NCBI GenBank assembly: GCA_016287755.1 | Contig: JAEEWT010000003.1 | Coordinates: 124,001 to 188,000 of the forward strand | DNA: 64,000 bases | Source of the DNA: Prevotella sp. | Lineage (GTDB): Bacteria; Bacteroidota; Bacteroidia; Bacteroidales; Bacteroidaceae | Reading direction: 5' to 3' | In this document: positions 54,653 to 63,449 of the stretch, piece by piece | Layout: every line of letters starts with the position of its first letter | Position numbering within the stretch: the stretch's first letter is position 1 | The notes under the pieces: generated by a model | Database searches by the model: none | Seen by the model: the letters and a program-made list of their open reading frames with translations, nothing else | What the model was told of the DNA's origin: nothing | Position numbers and translations under genes: made by a program

Positions 54653-56788
54653 ATGAAGAAGAAACTGATGACATTAGGAATCTCGGCAGCAGTGCTGTCA
54701 ACCTCCATGATGCAGCTCACCGCTTGTCAGGAGACCCAACGTGAAAACCCTTTGCTGCAAGAGAGCACACTACCCTTTGGTGCTCCCGACTTCAGTAAGA
54801 TCAAACCATCTGACTATCTGCCTGCCTTTGAGGTGGCTATCCAGCAGACAAAGGATGAGATTGCTCAGATTACAGAGAACAAGGATTCGGCTACTTTCGA
54901 GAATACCATCCTTGCCTATGAGGAGAGTGGAAAGACACTGGATCGTGTGACGCGCACCTTCTTTGCTTTGGTAGAGGCTGACAAGACGCCTGAGATTGGT
55001 GAGACGGAAAAGAAGGTCACGCCCATGCTGACGGATCTTGAGAATGAGATCTCATTCAACAAGGCCTTGTTTGAACGTATCCGACAAGTATATGAACGGG
55101 AATATGATTCTCTTCAGGGTGAAGACAAGAAGTTGTTGGAAGAGACCTACAAGGAATTTGTCAGAAAAGGTGCCCTGTTGCCGGAAGACAAGATGGCTCG
55201 AATGAAGGAAATCAACATGCGCATCTCTGATCTGCAGCAGCAATGGGGTGAGATGTTACCAGATGCCACCAATGATGCGGTGGTTTGGGTTGACAGTAAA
55301 GAACAACTGGCCGGACTTAGCGAGGCTGATATCGCCCAGTGTGCCAAGGATGCAGAGAGTCGTGGAAAGAAAGCACCTTATGCCATTGTCATCGTCAACA
55401 CCACGCAGCAGGCTCCTTTGGCCAGTCTCGACAATCGTGAACTGCGCAAGAAGGTCTATGAGGCTTCTATCCATCGTGCTGACGGAACGGGTAAGTACAA
55501 TACCTTCCCCATCGTGGTGGAGATTGCCAAACTCCGCACTGAACAGGCTGAGATCATGGGTTATCCTAACTATGCTTCCTACTCGCTTGAGAAGACCATG
55601 GCAAAGACCCCCGAGAATGTCTATGACTTCCTGATGAACCTGATTAAGGCCTATGTGCCCAAGGCTGATGCCGAGACAAAGGCCATCGAGGATTTTGCCC
55701 GCAAGAGTCAGGGTGCCGAATTCCAGTTGCAGGCCTACGACTATTTCTACTATTCTGCCAAGATGAAGAAGGAACTGCTTGATATCTCTGAGGACGAGGT
55801 GAAGCCTTATTTCAATGTGGATAGCGTGCTCACCAATGGTGTGTTCTATGCAGCCAATCGTGCCTATGGATTGACGTTCAAGGAACGTACCGACATCCCG
55901 ACATACCATCCCGACATGAAAGTCTTTGAGGTTTTTGATAAGGATGGAAAGTCGAAAGCCCTTTTCTATTGCGACTATTTCCGTCGTCCCACCAAGCGTG
56001 GTGGTGCCTGGATGGACGGCTTCCAGAAACAGAGTCGTCAGCGCCAGCAGCTGCCCATCATCTTCAATGTGTGCAACAACGCCAAGGCTCCCGAGGGACA
56101 GCCCTCATTGCTCACATGGGATGAGGTGACCACGATGTTCCATGAGTTCGGACATGCGCTGCATGGCATTCTTTCCGACTGTCAGTACAACAAACTGAGC
56201 GGTACCTCTGTGGCTCGTGACTTCGTTGAGATGCCTTCGCAGTTCAACGAGTCGTTTGCTGCTATCCCAGAGGTATTCGATCATTATGCCCGTCATTACA
56301 AGACTGGAGAGCCCATGCCTGCCGATCTGAAGGAGCGTATGCTGAAGAGTATCAATTTCCAACCGTGCTATGCCCTGGGTGAGAATCTTGCTGCCACCTG
56401 TGTCGATCTGGCTTGGCACATGCTCTCATCGAAGGATATCCCAACGGCTGAAAAGGCGATTGAGTTCGAGACAGAGTCGTTGCGTAAGGTGGGACTTCTG
56501 AATCCTTTTATTCCAATTCCGCCACGCTATCACACTAGTTACTTCAATCATGTGTGGGGTGGTGGTTATGCAGCAGGTTACTATAGTTATCTGTGGACAG
56601 AGGTGCTGGCTGACAACATTGCTGATGTCTTTGCAAAGCGTGGTCCGCTGCTTCCTGAAACGGGTCAGGACTTCCGCGATAAGATATTGAGTCGGGGTAA
56701 TACAGGCGACCTGATGCAGATGTTTACTGATTTTACTGGAATGAAGAGTCCCGATGTTTCCAGCTTACTCAGGGCAAGGGGATTATAA
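54653..56788 (+). CDS. dcp: M3-family peptidyl-dipeptidase, lipoprotein
   Basis: 711 residues. The N-terminus MKKKLMTLGISAAVLSTSMM, then QLTAC, is a lipoprotein signal, so the enzyme is probably membrane-anchored in the periplasm or outer membrane. The zinc motif is in TTMFHEFGHALHGILSDCQY (HExxH), with a downstream Glu ligand in the FVEMPSQFNESFA stretch. The HTSYFNHVWGGGYAAGYYSY motif is typical of Dcp-type M3 enzymes, which release C-terminal dipeptides. Length fits the family. An SH3-domain gene follows after 18 bp. Confidence 0.93.
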   Translation: MKKKLMTLGISAAVLSTSMMQLTACQETQRENPLLQESTLPFGAPDFSKIKPSDYLPAFEVAIQQTKDEIAQITENKDSATFENTILAYEESGKTLDRVTRTFFALVEADKTPEIGETEKKVTPMLTDLENEISFNKALFERIRQVYEREYDSLQGEDKKLLEETYKEFVRKGALLPEDKMARMKEINMRISDLQQQWGEMLPDATNDAVVWVDSKEQLAGLSEADIAQCAKDAESRGKKAPYAIVIVNTTQQAPLASLDNRELRKKVYEASIHRADGTGKYNTFPIVVEIAKLRTEQAEIMGYPNYASYSLEKTMAKTPENVYDFLMNLIKAYVPKADAETKAIEDFARKSQGAEFQLQAYDYFYYSAKMKKELLDISEDEVKPYFNVDSVLTNGVFYAANRAYGLTFKERTDIPTYHPDMKVFEVFDKDGKSKALFYCDYFRRPTKRGGAWMDGFQKQSRQRQQLPIIFNVCNNAKAPEGQPSLLTWDEVTTMFHEFGHALHGILSDCQYNKLSGTSVARDFVEMPSQFNESFAAIPEVFDHYARHYKTGEPMPADLKERMLKSINFQPCYALGENLAATCVDLAWHMLSSKDIPTAEKAIEFETESLRKVGLLNPFIPIPPRYHTSYFNHVWGGGYAAGYYSYLWTEVLADNIADVFAKRGPLLPETGQDFRDKILSRGNTGDLMQMFTDFTGMKSPDVSSLLRARGL

Positions 56789-56806
56789 TATATATTTATA
56801 ATAGGT

Positions 56807-58030
56807 ATGAAAAAACGTATATACTGCCTGTTGGCAATGATGGTGATGCTAAGCACTGCCATGGCGCAGAAACTGGTTCTTGTTGGTCGTTACGGTAAAG
56901 TCTGGAAGACGGAAAGCGTGTCTAACAAGAATAAGCCTAATGGTAACATGTTCCGACTTCGTCAGGATGTGCAGCGCACCGATCTGCCTCGGGTGCCTGA
57001 GACCGAAGGCTTGGAGTTGTATATCTCGGAACCGATAGATATGGGATGGCTGGGGTTCTATAGACTGCCGACAAGTGACGATAACTATAACTTCGTGGTG
57101 GTGATCTATAATAACGACCTGAAGCCGATACATGTGCTGAACCTGTGTGATATAGCCAACAACCGCTATTGCGAGGTGCAGGATGTGCGTTGGGATGCTG
57201 ATAACCACAACCTGCTGTTCAATATGGCTTGTCCGAGTTATGCAGAGTTGATTAACGGTAAAGGCAGTAAACTTTATTGCTATAGCGTAGCCGACCAGCG
57301 TATTGTCTGGGAAACGGATTATCTGGTAAGCAATGATATCTTCATCCTCAATGATAAATATGTGTTCTGCTCGTATGGCTTTACCTCGGAGAAGAAGTTC
57401 CTGTATATGCTCGACAAGCTGACGGGTAAGGTATATAGTAAGCTTCCCATGGTGTATAAGGTGGAGTATATGGAGCTGCAGGAGGTGAACGGTAAGGAGA
57501 TGCTCTATGTTGTTGATTACAATGACAATCTCTATACTTACAACATCAGTAAAGGACAGACTGCTGCGAGAAGCAGCGGCATGCAGAAACCGAAGGTATT
57601 CACGGTGGTCTATGCTACATCTAATGACGGTTTCCTGAATGTCAGGGCAGGGGCTTCAACCAAGTCGAAGGTCTTGACAAAGCTATATGGACAGATGCAT
57701 GGCCTTGGCTCAGGCGTATTACTGGAGAAGGGAAACACATGGAGTAAGATCAGTGTGGATCGTGTGACGGGCTGGGTATATAACAAATACCTGGGATCTC
57801 AGAACTGGTATGATGGCAGTGGCAAGACGGTCTTGATTGCCAATCGCGACAATATGCCTATCTATGGGGAGAACTATGTGGGTGAAGGCGATGATCCAGT
57901 GTTCACTACTGTTCCTAAAGGAACTGTTATAGCCGACCAATATGATGAGCATGGCGACTACTATGAACTGAGGACAGGGCATGATTATCTGTTCATCAAG
58001 AAGAATGATGTGAGGATCGAGAAGAGATGA
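56807..58030 (+). CDS. Secreted protein with a C-terminal SH3-type domain
   Basis: 407 residues with a signal peptide (MKKRIYCLLAMMVMLSTAMA). Residues about 55-250 look like a beta-propeller-like repeat region (YNFVVVIYNNDLKPIHVLNL, EVQDVRWDADNHNLLFNMAC, VSNDIFILNDKYVFCSYGF). A bacterial SH3 domain follows at about 268-330 (NDGFLNVRAGASTKSKVLTK, WSKISVDRVTGWVYNKYL), then a further SH3-like stretch to the end. Such domains often bind peptidoglycan. The stop overlaps the next ATG (ATGA), linking it to an LD-carboxypeptidase, which supports a cell-wall role by inference. Confidence 0.78.
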   Translation: MKKRIYCLLAMMVMLSTAMAQKLVLVGRYGKVWKTESVSNKNKPNGNMFRLRQDVQRTDLPRVPETEGLELYISEPIDMGWLGFYRLPTSDDNYNFVVVIYNNDLKPIHVLNLCDIANNRYCEVQDVRWDADNHNLLFNMACPSYAELINGKGSKLYCYSVADQRIVWETDYLVSNDIFILNDKYVFCSYGFTSEKKFLYMLDKLTGKVYSKLPMVYKVEYMELQEVNGKEMLYVVDYNDNLYTYNISKGQTAARSSGMQKPKVFTVVYATSNDGFLNVRAGASTKSKVLTKLYGQMHGLGSGVLLEKGNTWSKISVDRVTGWVYNKYLGSQNWYDGSGKTVLIANRDNMPIYGENYVGEGDDPVFTTVPKGTVIADQYDEHGDYYELRTGHDYLFIKKNDVRIEKR

Positions 58031-59025
58031 GAAAGCAGGTAACCAGACTTCTCTTGATGGCATTGTTGACTTCAGTCACTTTATGTGTTGAGGCTCAACA
58101 AAGGATAGTGATGCCTACGCCTATGAAGACTGGTGATACCATTGCTGTAATCTCTCCATCGAGCGTTCCTGATTCTGCTACGGTGGCAAAAGGTTGCGCT
58201 ACGCTTCGCTCATGGGGCTATGTGCCTGTGGTGGGAGCCCATGCGTTAAACAGTTATCATGGCTTTGCAGGAACGGCAGATGAACGGGCTGCAGATTTGC
58301 TATGGGCCTTGAGGGAACCTTCCGTCAAGGCCATCATCTGCAGTCGAGGGGGCGATGGTGCCGTACAAGTACTACAGCGCATTCCCTTAAAGGAGTTCCG
58401 TAATCATCCAAAGTGGATCATGGGGTTCAGTGATGTAACGGCTTTACATAGTGCTGAGGTTGCAGCGGGCGTGATGAGTATCCATAGTTCGATGTGTGAC
58501 GGCATCGCCATGAGAGGGGAACGCGACTCGGTGAATATGATTCTTCGTAAGCTGTTACAAGGTGAGCTTCCTACTTATCAGGCACCTGTCCATCCCTTGA
58601 ACCAACAAGGGGAGGCCTCAGGAATACTCGTTGGTGGTAACTTTTCTGTTTTCTGCGGTTTGGCTGGTTCGGAATATGATTTCCTGAACCGGGCGGATGA
58701 GGGTCTGATACTTTTCATTGAAGATACTGATGAGTCGATGACAAAGGTTGACCGGATGTTACATCAGTTAGAGATTCGTGGTGTTCTCTCTAAGCTCAAT
58801 GGCATCATTGTAGGACATTTCTCCAAATACAAATCTCCAGAGAATGGTTTTGCTGATATGTACGAGATGCTTCACGAGTACTTACAGCACTACCATATCC
58901 CTGTCTGCTATGATTTCCCCGTAGGTCATCATAGCGGCAAGAACTATCCGATGGTGGAAGGTTGTAGGGTGAATCTAAAAGTAGGGCAGGATGGTACGCT
59001 GATTCAGTTCGTACATCCTGAATGA
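58027..59025 (+). CDS. Secreted LD-carboxypeptidase, S66 family
   Basis: 332 residues with a signal peptide (about 1-25, ending VEA). S66 enzymes remove the terminal D-Ala from L,D-linked tetrapeptides in peptidoglycan turnover. The nucleophile Ser is in IMGFSDVTALHSAEV, the Glu of the triad in LFIEDTDESMTKVDRML, and the His in FPVGHHSGKNYPM; MKTGDTIAVISPSS starts the domain. It overlaps the upstream SH3-domain gene by 4 bp and converges on the oxidoreductase gene 9 bp later. Cytosolic LdcA is usual; a signal peptide suggests a periplasmic form here. Confidence 0.9.
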   Translation: MRKQVTRLLLMALLTSVTLCVEAQQRIVMPTPMKTGDTIAVISPSSVPDSATVAKGCATLRSWGYVPVVGAHALNSYHGFAGTADERAADLLWALREPSVKAIICSRGGDGAVQVLQRIPLKEFRNHPKWIMGFSDVTALHSAEVAAGVMSIHSSMCDGIAMRGERDSVNMILRKLLQGELPTYQAPVHPLNQQGEASGILVGGNFSVFCGLAGSEYDFLNRADEGLILFIEDTDESMTKVDRMLHQLEIRGVLSKLNGIIVGHFSKYKSPENGFADMYEMLHEYLQHYHIPVCYDFPVGHHSGKNYPMVEGCRVNLKVGQDGTLIQFVHPE

Positions 59026-59034
59026 TGAGAGGAA

Positions 59035-60024
59035 TCAGAACTCATCGTCCATGGGGTAGTGTACGCCCCATTTCTTCCGGAAATCATCCATCAGCTGCAT
59101 GATATAGAGCGTTTCCTCATGCGGCATTTCCCGAGGCTCCAGGAGTCCTTCAATCAGTGCTTCACGACAAGCTAAGAACTGATACTCATAGCCTGTGATC
59201 TGTTGTGGTACATGGATATCCTCTACGAACTCACGATCGTGGGTGTTCACGGTAATCTTCTGCGGATTATTGATATTGTCGATAATCAGATTCCCGTCGG
59301 TACCTGCAATCACACCGATGTTATCACCTACACAGGCAGCACTCGACTGCAGGTTACAAAGTAAGCCATCCTCGAGTACCAGACTGATGGCATTCGTGAG
59401 ATCCATGCCCGTTTTGCTCTTCACGCACTGACTCTCTATCTGAACAATGTTTGCAGGGAAGAACATACGCACGAAATTCAGGGCATAAACACCTAAATCC
59501 AACAAGGCACCGCCACAGAGGTCGGCCCGCATGATACGAGGCTTATCGCCCATGGAATAGCCTAAGGTGGCTGTAACGAGTCGTGGTGTTCCAATGCGAC
59601 CACTGCTGATCAGATCACGCACCATCTTGACCACTGGCTGATATCGTGTCCAGATGGCCTCAGCCAGGAACACCTTTCGTTCGTGAGCCAATTGGATTAT
59701 CTCTGCCGACTGTCGGTAGTTTGCCATGAAAGCCTTCTCCACCAGACAAGGTTTATCATTCAGCAATGCCTCTTTGGTCACATCAAAGTGGTGCGAATGA
59801 GGCGTGCCCACATATACAAGGTCGACCGCCTCATCCGCAATCAGTTCGCTATAGGAACCATACGCCTTCTTCACCTTCCATTGCTTGGCAAAAGCCTCAG
59901 CCTTCTCCAATGTACGTGAAGCAACGGCATAGCATTCACACTCAGTGAGTCCGTTTAACGTGATGGCTGCCTTCTCGGCAATCCATCCTGTTCCTATAAT
60001 GCCTACACGCAGAATCTTCTCCAT
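59035..60024 (-). CDS. Gfo/Idh/MocA-family oxidoreductase
   Basis: 329 residues from the ATG at 60024 (MEKILRVGIIGTGWIAEKAA); a 29-residue extension upstream is in frame but overlaps the preceding gene. N-terminal Rossmann fold (GIIGTGWIA), the conserved KPCLVEKAFMANYRQ with the EK pair, and GGALLDLGVYALNFV in the C-terminal domain. Such enzymes oxidise or reduce sugars, inositols or dihydrodiols with NAD(P); no signal peptide, so cytoplasmic. The ATG shares one base with the stop of the DUF3237 gene, so translational coupling is likely. Confidence 0.9.
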   Translation of the reverse strand: MEKILRVGIIGTGWIAEKAAITLNGLTECECYAVASRTLEKAEAFAKQWKVKKAYGSYSELIADEAVDLVYVGTPHSHHFDVTKEALLNDKPCLVEKAFMANYRQSAEIIQLAHERKVFLAEAIWTRYQPVVKMVRDLISSGRIGTPRLVTATLGYSMGDKPRIMRADLCGGALLDLGVYALNFVRMFFPANIVQIESQCVKSKTGMDLTNAISLVLEDGLLCNLQSSAACVGDNIGVIAGTDGNLIIDNINNPQKITVNTHDREFVEDIHVPQQITGYEYQFLACREALIEGLLEPREMPHEETLYIMQLMDDFRKKWGVHYPMDDEF

Positions 60025-60536
60025 TACTTTACTCTCCATACATTCAGTACGATACCTTGGAAGCCCTGTGAGAACGAGGGAGCGCAAAGGAAGAGAGAGT
60101 TGTTCAGCCACGCATACTTACTATCTGAGGGTGCCTCAAACTGAGGAGCACATCTGAAATAGAAAGACGGTCTGCCTTCTTCTGCTTGACCAGAGGCGAT
60201 GATACCTCTGTTACGGATATGGATATAGATGCCATCATCGGTCTTGATGCTGTAGATGGCCTCAATCTCCGTACGTCCTCCATTTGCCAACTGATAGTCG
60301 GCTCCGCCATTCAGAATGGTTCCTTTGATGTTAGGACCCTCAAAGGTGCCGCCCGTAATGGGGATAACGGTACGACGGCCGTGTTGTGTCTCACCGCAGG
60401 AGTAGGTTTCTCCCAAAGTTACTTTCAGTTGCATGACAAACTCCAGTTGAGGAGCGTCAGCACCCACCTGATTCTGTGCGCTGACATTCAGTACGAATGC
60501 CAGCAGCACAGCGATCAATGTTATAGTCTTTTTCAT
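60024..60536 (-). CDS. Secreted DUF3237-family protein
   Basis: 170 residues with a signal peptide (MKKTITLIAVLLAFVLNVSA). The mature part fits DUF3237: LEFVMQLKVTLGETYSCGET, RRTVIPITGGTFEGPNIKG, GADYQLANGGRTEIEAIY, DDGIYIHIRNRGI and PQFEAPSDSKYAWLNNSLF. The family is a small beta-barrel-like domain without firmly known activity. It follows the xylanase stop with no gap and overlaps the oxidoreductase ATG by one base; the three form a tight operon. Confidence 0.85.
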   Translation of the reverse strand: MKKTITLIAVLLAFVLNVSAQNQVGADAPQLEFVMQLKVTLGETYSCGETQHGRRTVIPITGGTFEGPNIKGTILNGGADYQLANGGRTEIEAIYSIKTDDGIYIHIRNRGIIASGQAEEGRPSFYFRCAPQFEAPSDSKYAWLNNSLFLCAPSFSQGFQGIVLNVWRVK

Positions 60537-63164
60537 TTATTTATTGATGATTTTCTTACCGTTCTGGATGATGATGCCCTTATAGCTGTCGTTCACCTTA
60601 CGTCCGAAGAGATCGTAGCTGCCCTGCTGTGAGGCTGCATCGTTATTGATATCAATGATACCAGTGGCTGTATTGGTGAACTGGATCTTGTCGATATTAC
60701 AGTTAGAACCCGTAATAACGATACGAAGAATCTGCTCGCCGGCCTCCAATGGCTGACTAAGTGTTCCCTCTACCACTCTGTAGGTATCCCAGCTGTTACT
60801 ACCGGTCTGAGGAACCTTGATGTCAGCCAGCTTCGTAATCTTACCGTTCTTATTCAGGTTGATAGAGAAGCCAGAGTTGTTGACACCAGAAGAGACGGTG
60901 GCCTTGAAGGAATAGTTTCCTGCTTCCTGTACATCGATGGTGTATTCCACCCATTCGCCAGTACTTGTATAACCGAGGGCCCTGCCGCCATTACCGTTTA
61001 CGATATCCACGCCTTCGCTGGCTCGGTAGTTGGCATCGCCTTGGTTCTGAGCATCGTTATCATGATAAGCAGCGCCTTCACCACCCTTGTCATAATACTC
61101 AGTCTGAAGAGTTCCAGGAAGAGTAGCGGGCTTACCAGCTGTGAACGGCTCACGCTTGGCAGTCACTTTCATTGTATAGGATGCAGAATTAGAGCGACCT
61201 TCAGCATCTGTAGCGATAGCCATAACGGTAACTTTACCATTTCCTGTTGGTTCATATTCAACGGCGTAAGGAGCCTCCGTCAGCGTGGCAACCAGCAGGT
61301 TGTTGATATATACCTTCACGTTATTGATGGTACTTGTCTTTGAAGAAGCATCCACTGTGATAGTGGCTTTCTCGCCTCCAAGAATCTCGGCAGGTGAATC
61401 AACAAAGCTAACACTGATATTCTCATCCTGTTCTTCTTTCTGGAACGCTATACTCTTGATATAGAAACCACCCTTGTCGATATTCAGACAGATTCTATGT
61501 TGACCAGCAGTCAACGGCATCTTCAATTCTCCATGCATCACCTGGAAGTCAGTTGTACTACCTGTATTTGGCACTGCAATGAAATCAGAAAGATACTTCA
61601 GTCCGTCGAGAGAATACTCTGCCAGGTGGAAGACACCAGATGAGCTTGTTGAGGCAACCTCAGCATCGAACGAATAGATGCCATCTTCCTTTACGTCAAC
61701 CGTATATTCCATCCAGCCGTCAGATTGCATGGATGATGTGGCAGTGCGAGATGCTTTGTTGTAAGAAACAGTCTGAGCACCTTTATCGAATTCAGTCACA
61801 TTAATAGTACCAGGCAGTTCAACCGGAGTTCCATTGAAAGGCTCTCTCAGCTCGGTTGAATTGAGCACATTGAAGCGTGAGTAACGCTCGTAGGTAGAGC
61901 CATCGGTAGCTGTAATGACAGCCTTCAGTTCCTTCCATCCTGCTTCAGCATCTGCGGGAACAGCATATTCTGTGAGATAAGGAGCCTCTGTCAAGGTGGC
62001 AATCAGCTCTTCACCCACATAGAGGTCGATCTTCTCGATGGTCTTGGTGGCCATGCTTGCACGAAGCTTGATAGGCAGCTTGTCGCCTTTAGCCACATTC
62101 ATATCTGCCGGTCGGATATAAACCGAAGCCTCTTTCTTCATTCCAGGGAACGGACTCTTGGCATTCTTAGCAGCATCACTTTGCATATACTCACGCAACC
62201 AGGTCATGGCAGGACGGTCCTTACCGTTCTTGATGATACCCGAGTTATCCACCCAGGTGGCACCATGAATATATCCCCAGATGGTAACACCGGCACACTG
62301 TTCTGCTTCCCACATAATAGGGAAGATATTCTCATATTGCTTCTTTTGTTTATTGTCGTCAGCGACGTTGATATCCAACTCCGTGATATACATCGGCATC
62401 TTCAATCCGTCATTCAGCGTTTTCATCGAGCTTTTCAGCTTATCCACGCTGATATCATCCACATCATGCGACTGGTTTCCATAGGCATCAATGGGAGCTC
62501 CGAAATCACGCAGTGTTCTTACAAGTTCCAGATAGCTATTGGTGTCATGCTGGAAGGTGTTGAAGTCGTTGTAGATCAAGATAGCATCGGGATAACGCTC
62601 ATAAGCCATCTCAAAGGCTCTGATGAGCCAGTCGTAACCGGTTTTTCCACCACCGCCCAACGACTCCTTCATCAAGGGGTTGCCTTGCTGGTGCATACCT
62701 ACGGCTTCGTTCACCACATCAATCATGGGCAACTCAGGATACTTTTTCTTTACGGCATCAAACCATGTGACAATGGCTTTATAGCGTTCGCTGATGGACA
62801 TTCTGTTACTAAACCAATTGGGATACTGTGCTCCCCAAACGAAAGCATGGAACTTATAGGTGAACCCATATTTCTTAGCATAGTTGAAGGGAGTGTCGCA
62901 TCCCCAGTTGAAGCTACCTCTTGTTCCTTCAACCGATCCCCACTTTGATTCGTTCTCAGGAGTTACTTGGTTCCAGAGCTTGTAATACGGATCTACACCG
63001 CCTCCAGCATCCATCTGGTACCTTGTTGTGATGTTCCCAAGGAACTTATCAGGGTTAGACGACAACTGGGCATTGACTTTCATCGGAGAAAGGCAAGCCA
63101 ACATGGTTACGTAACAAAGAGTTCTCTGTTTTCGAGAGCGTAGTAAGGTAGAAATTTTCATCAT
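60537..63164 (-). CDS. Multidomain GH10 endo-beta-1,4-xylanase
   Basis: 875 residues with a signal peptide (to about 33). GH10 catalytic domain about 35-345; the acid/base Glu is in MIDVVNEAVGMH and the nucleophile in MYITELDINVADD. The usual HxLVWH is HAFVWGAQYPNWF. Ig-like domain about 350-430, CBM6-like domain about 440-575 (DGWMEYTVDVKEDGIYSFDA), second Ig-like about 585-670, second CBM6-like about 690-835 (GEWVEYTIDVQEAGNYSFKA). The end SYDLFGRKVNDSYKGIIIQN, then GKKIINK, is a type IX-like tail. Xylan attack at the cell surface is the likely role. First gene of the operon with DUF3237 and an oxidoreductase. Confidence 0.93.
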   Translation of the reverse strand: MMKISTLLRSRKQRTLCYVTMLACLSPMKVNAQLSSNPDKFLGNITTRYQMDAGGGVDPYYKLWNQVTPENESKWGSVEGTRGSFNWGCDTPFNYAKKYGFTYKFHAFVWGAQYPNWFSNRMSISERYKAIVTWFDAVKKKYPELPMIDVVNEAVGMHQQGNPLMKESLGGGGKTGYDWLIRAFEMAYERYPDAILIYNDFNTFQHDTNSYLELVRTLRDFGAPIDAYGNQSHDVDDISVDKLKSSMKTLNDGLKMPMYITELDINVADDNKQKKQYENIFPIMWEAEQCAGVTIWGYIHGATWVDNSGIIKNGKDRPAMTWLREYMQSDAAKNAKSPFPGMKKEASVYIRPADMNVAKGDKLPIKLRASMATKTIEKIDLYVGEELIATLTEAPYLTEYAVPADAEAGWKELKAVITATDGSTYERYSRFNVLNSTELREPFNGTPVELPGTINVTEFDKGAQTVSYNKASRTATSSMQSDGWMEYTVDVKEDGIYSFDAEVASTSSSGVFHLAEYSLDGLKYLSDFIAVPNTGSTTDFQVMHGELKMPLTAGQHRICLNIDKGGFYIKSIAFQKEEQDENISVSFVDSPAEILGGEKATITVDASSKTSTINNVKVYINNLLVATLTEAPYAVEYEPTGNGKVTVMAIATDAEGRSNSASYTMKVTAKREPFTAGKPATLPGTLQTEYYDKGGEGAAYHDNDAQNQGDANYRASEGVDIVNGNGGRALGYTSTGEWVEYTIDVQEAGNYSFKATVSSGVNNSGFSINLNKNGKITKLADIKVPQTGSNSWDTYRVVEGTLSQPLEAGEQILRIVITGSNCNIDKIQFTNTATGIIDINNDAASQQGSYDLFGRKVNDSYKGIIIQNGKKIINK

Positions 63165-63206
63165 GTTGTTTTAAATGATAATTGTTAGTAAGTACATATT
63201 ACGTTG

Positions 63207-63214
63207 CAAAGATA
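63207..63214 (-). promoter_or_regulatory. -7 element of the xylanase operon, TATCTTTG
   Basis: TATCTTTG on the minus strand, 43 bp before the xylanase ATG. The -33 box is unclear. Confidence 0.55.
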
Positions 63215-63282
63215 TAAAAAACTTGTAATAGTTGTTTTGTAAATCGTAATAAAAATGTTATTCTGTGAATCATTTCTTACTG

Positions 63283-63301
63283 AAAAAGCCCGATAACGGG
63301 C
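63283..63301 (-). terminator. Second intrinsic terminator after the acetyl-CoA hydrolase gene
   Basis: In the minus sense, GCCCG-ttat-CGGGC followed directly by TTTTT. Confidence 0.85.
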
Positions 63302-63310
63302 ATACATGAT

Positions 63311-63389
63311 AAAAAAACTACGAGAGAATTCATGAGGAAGTGGCATACTTTCAGATGGAAAGTGCCATAGTTTCTCACAAATTCTCTCG
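63311..63389 (-). terminator. Long-hairpin terminator after the acetyl-CoA hydrolase gene
   Basis: A 69-nt imperfect hairpin (63321-63389) has arms CGAGAGAATT / AATTCTCTCG at its base and TGGCA / TGCCA and ACTTTC / GAAAGT near the loop. In the minus sense it is followed by TAG and seven T. Confidence 0.8.
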
Positions 63390-63449
63390 AGAATGATTCA
63401 GTAAGTGCGCCACTTGGTGGCGGCATCTTACTTGCTATGTTTTGCTAAC

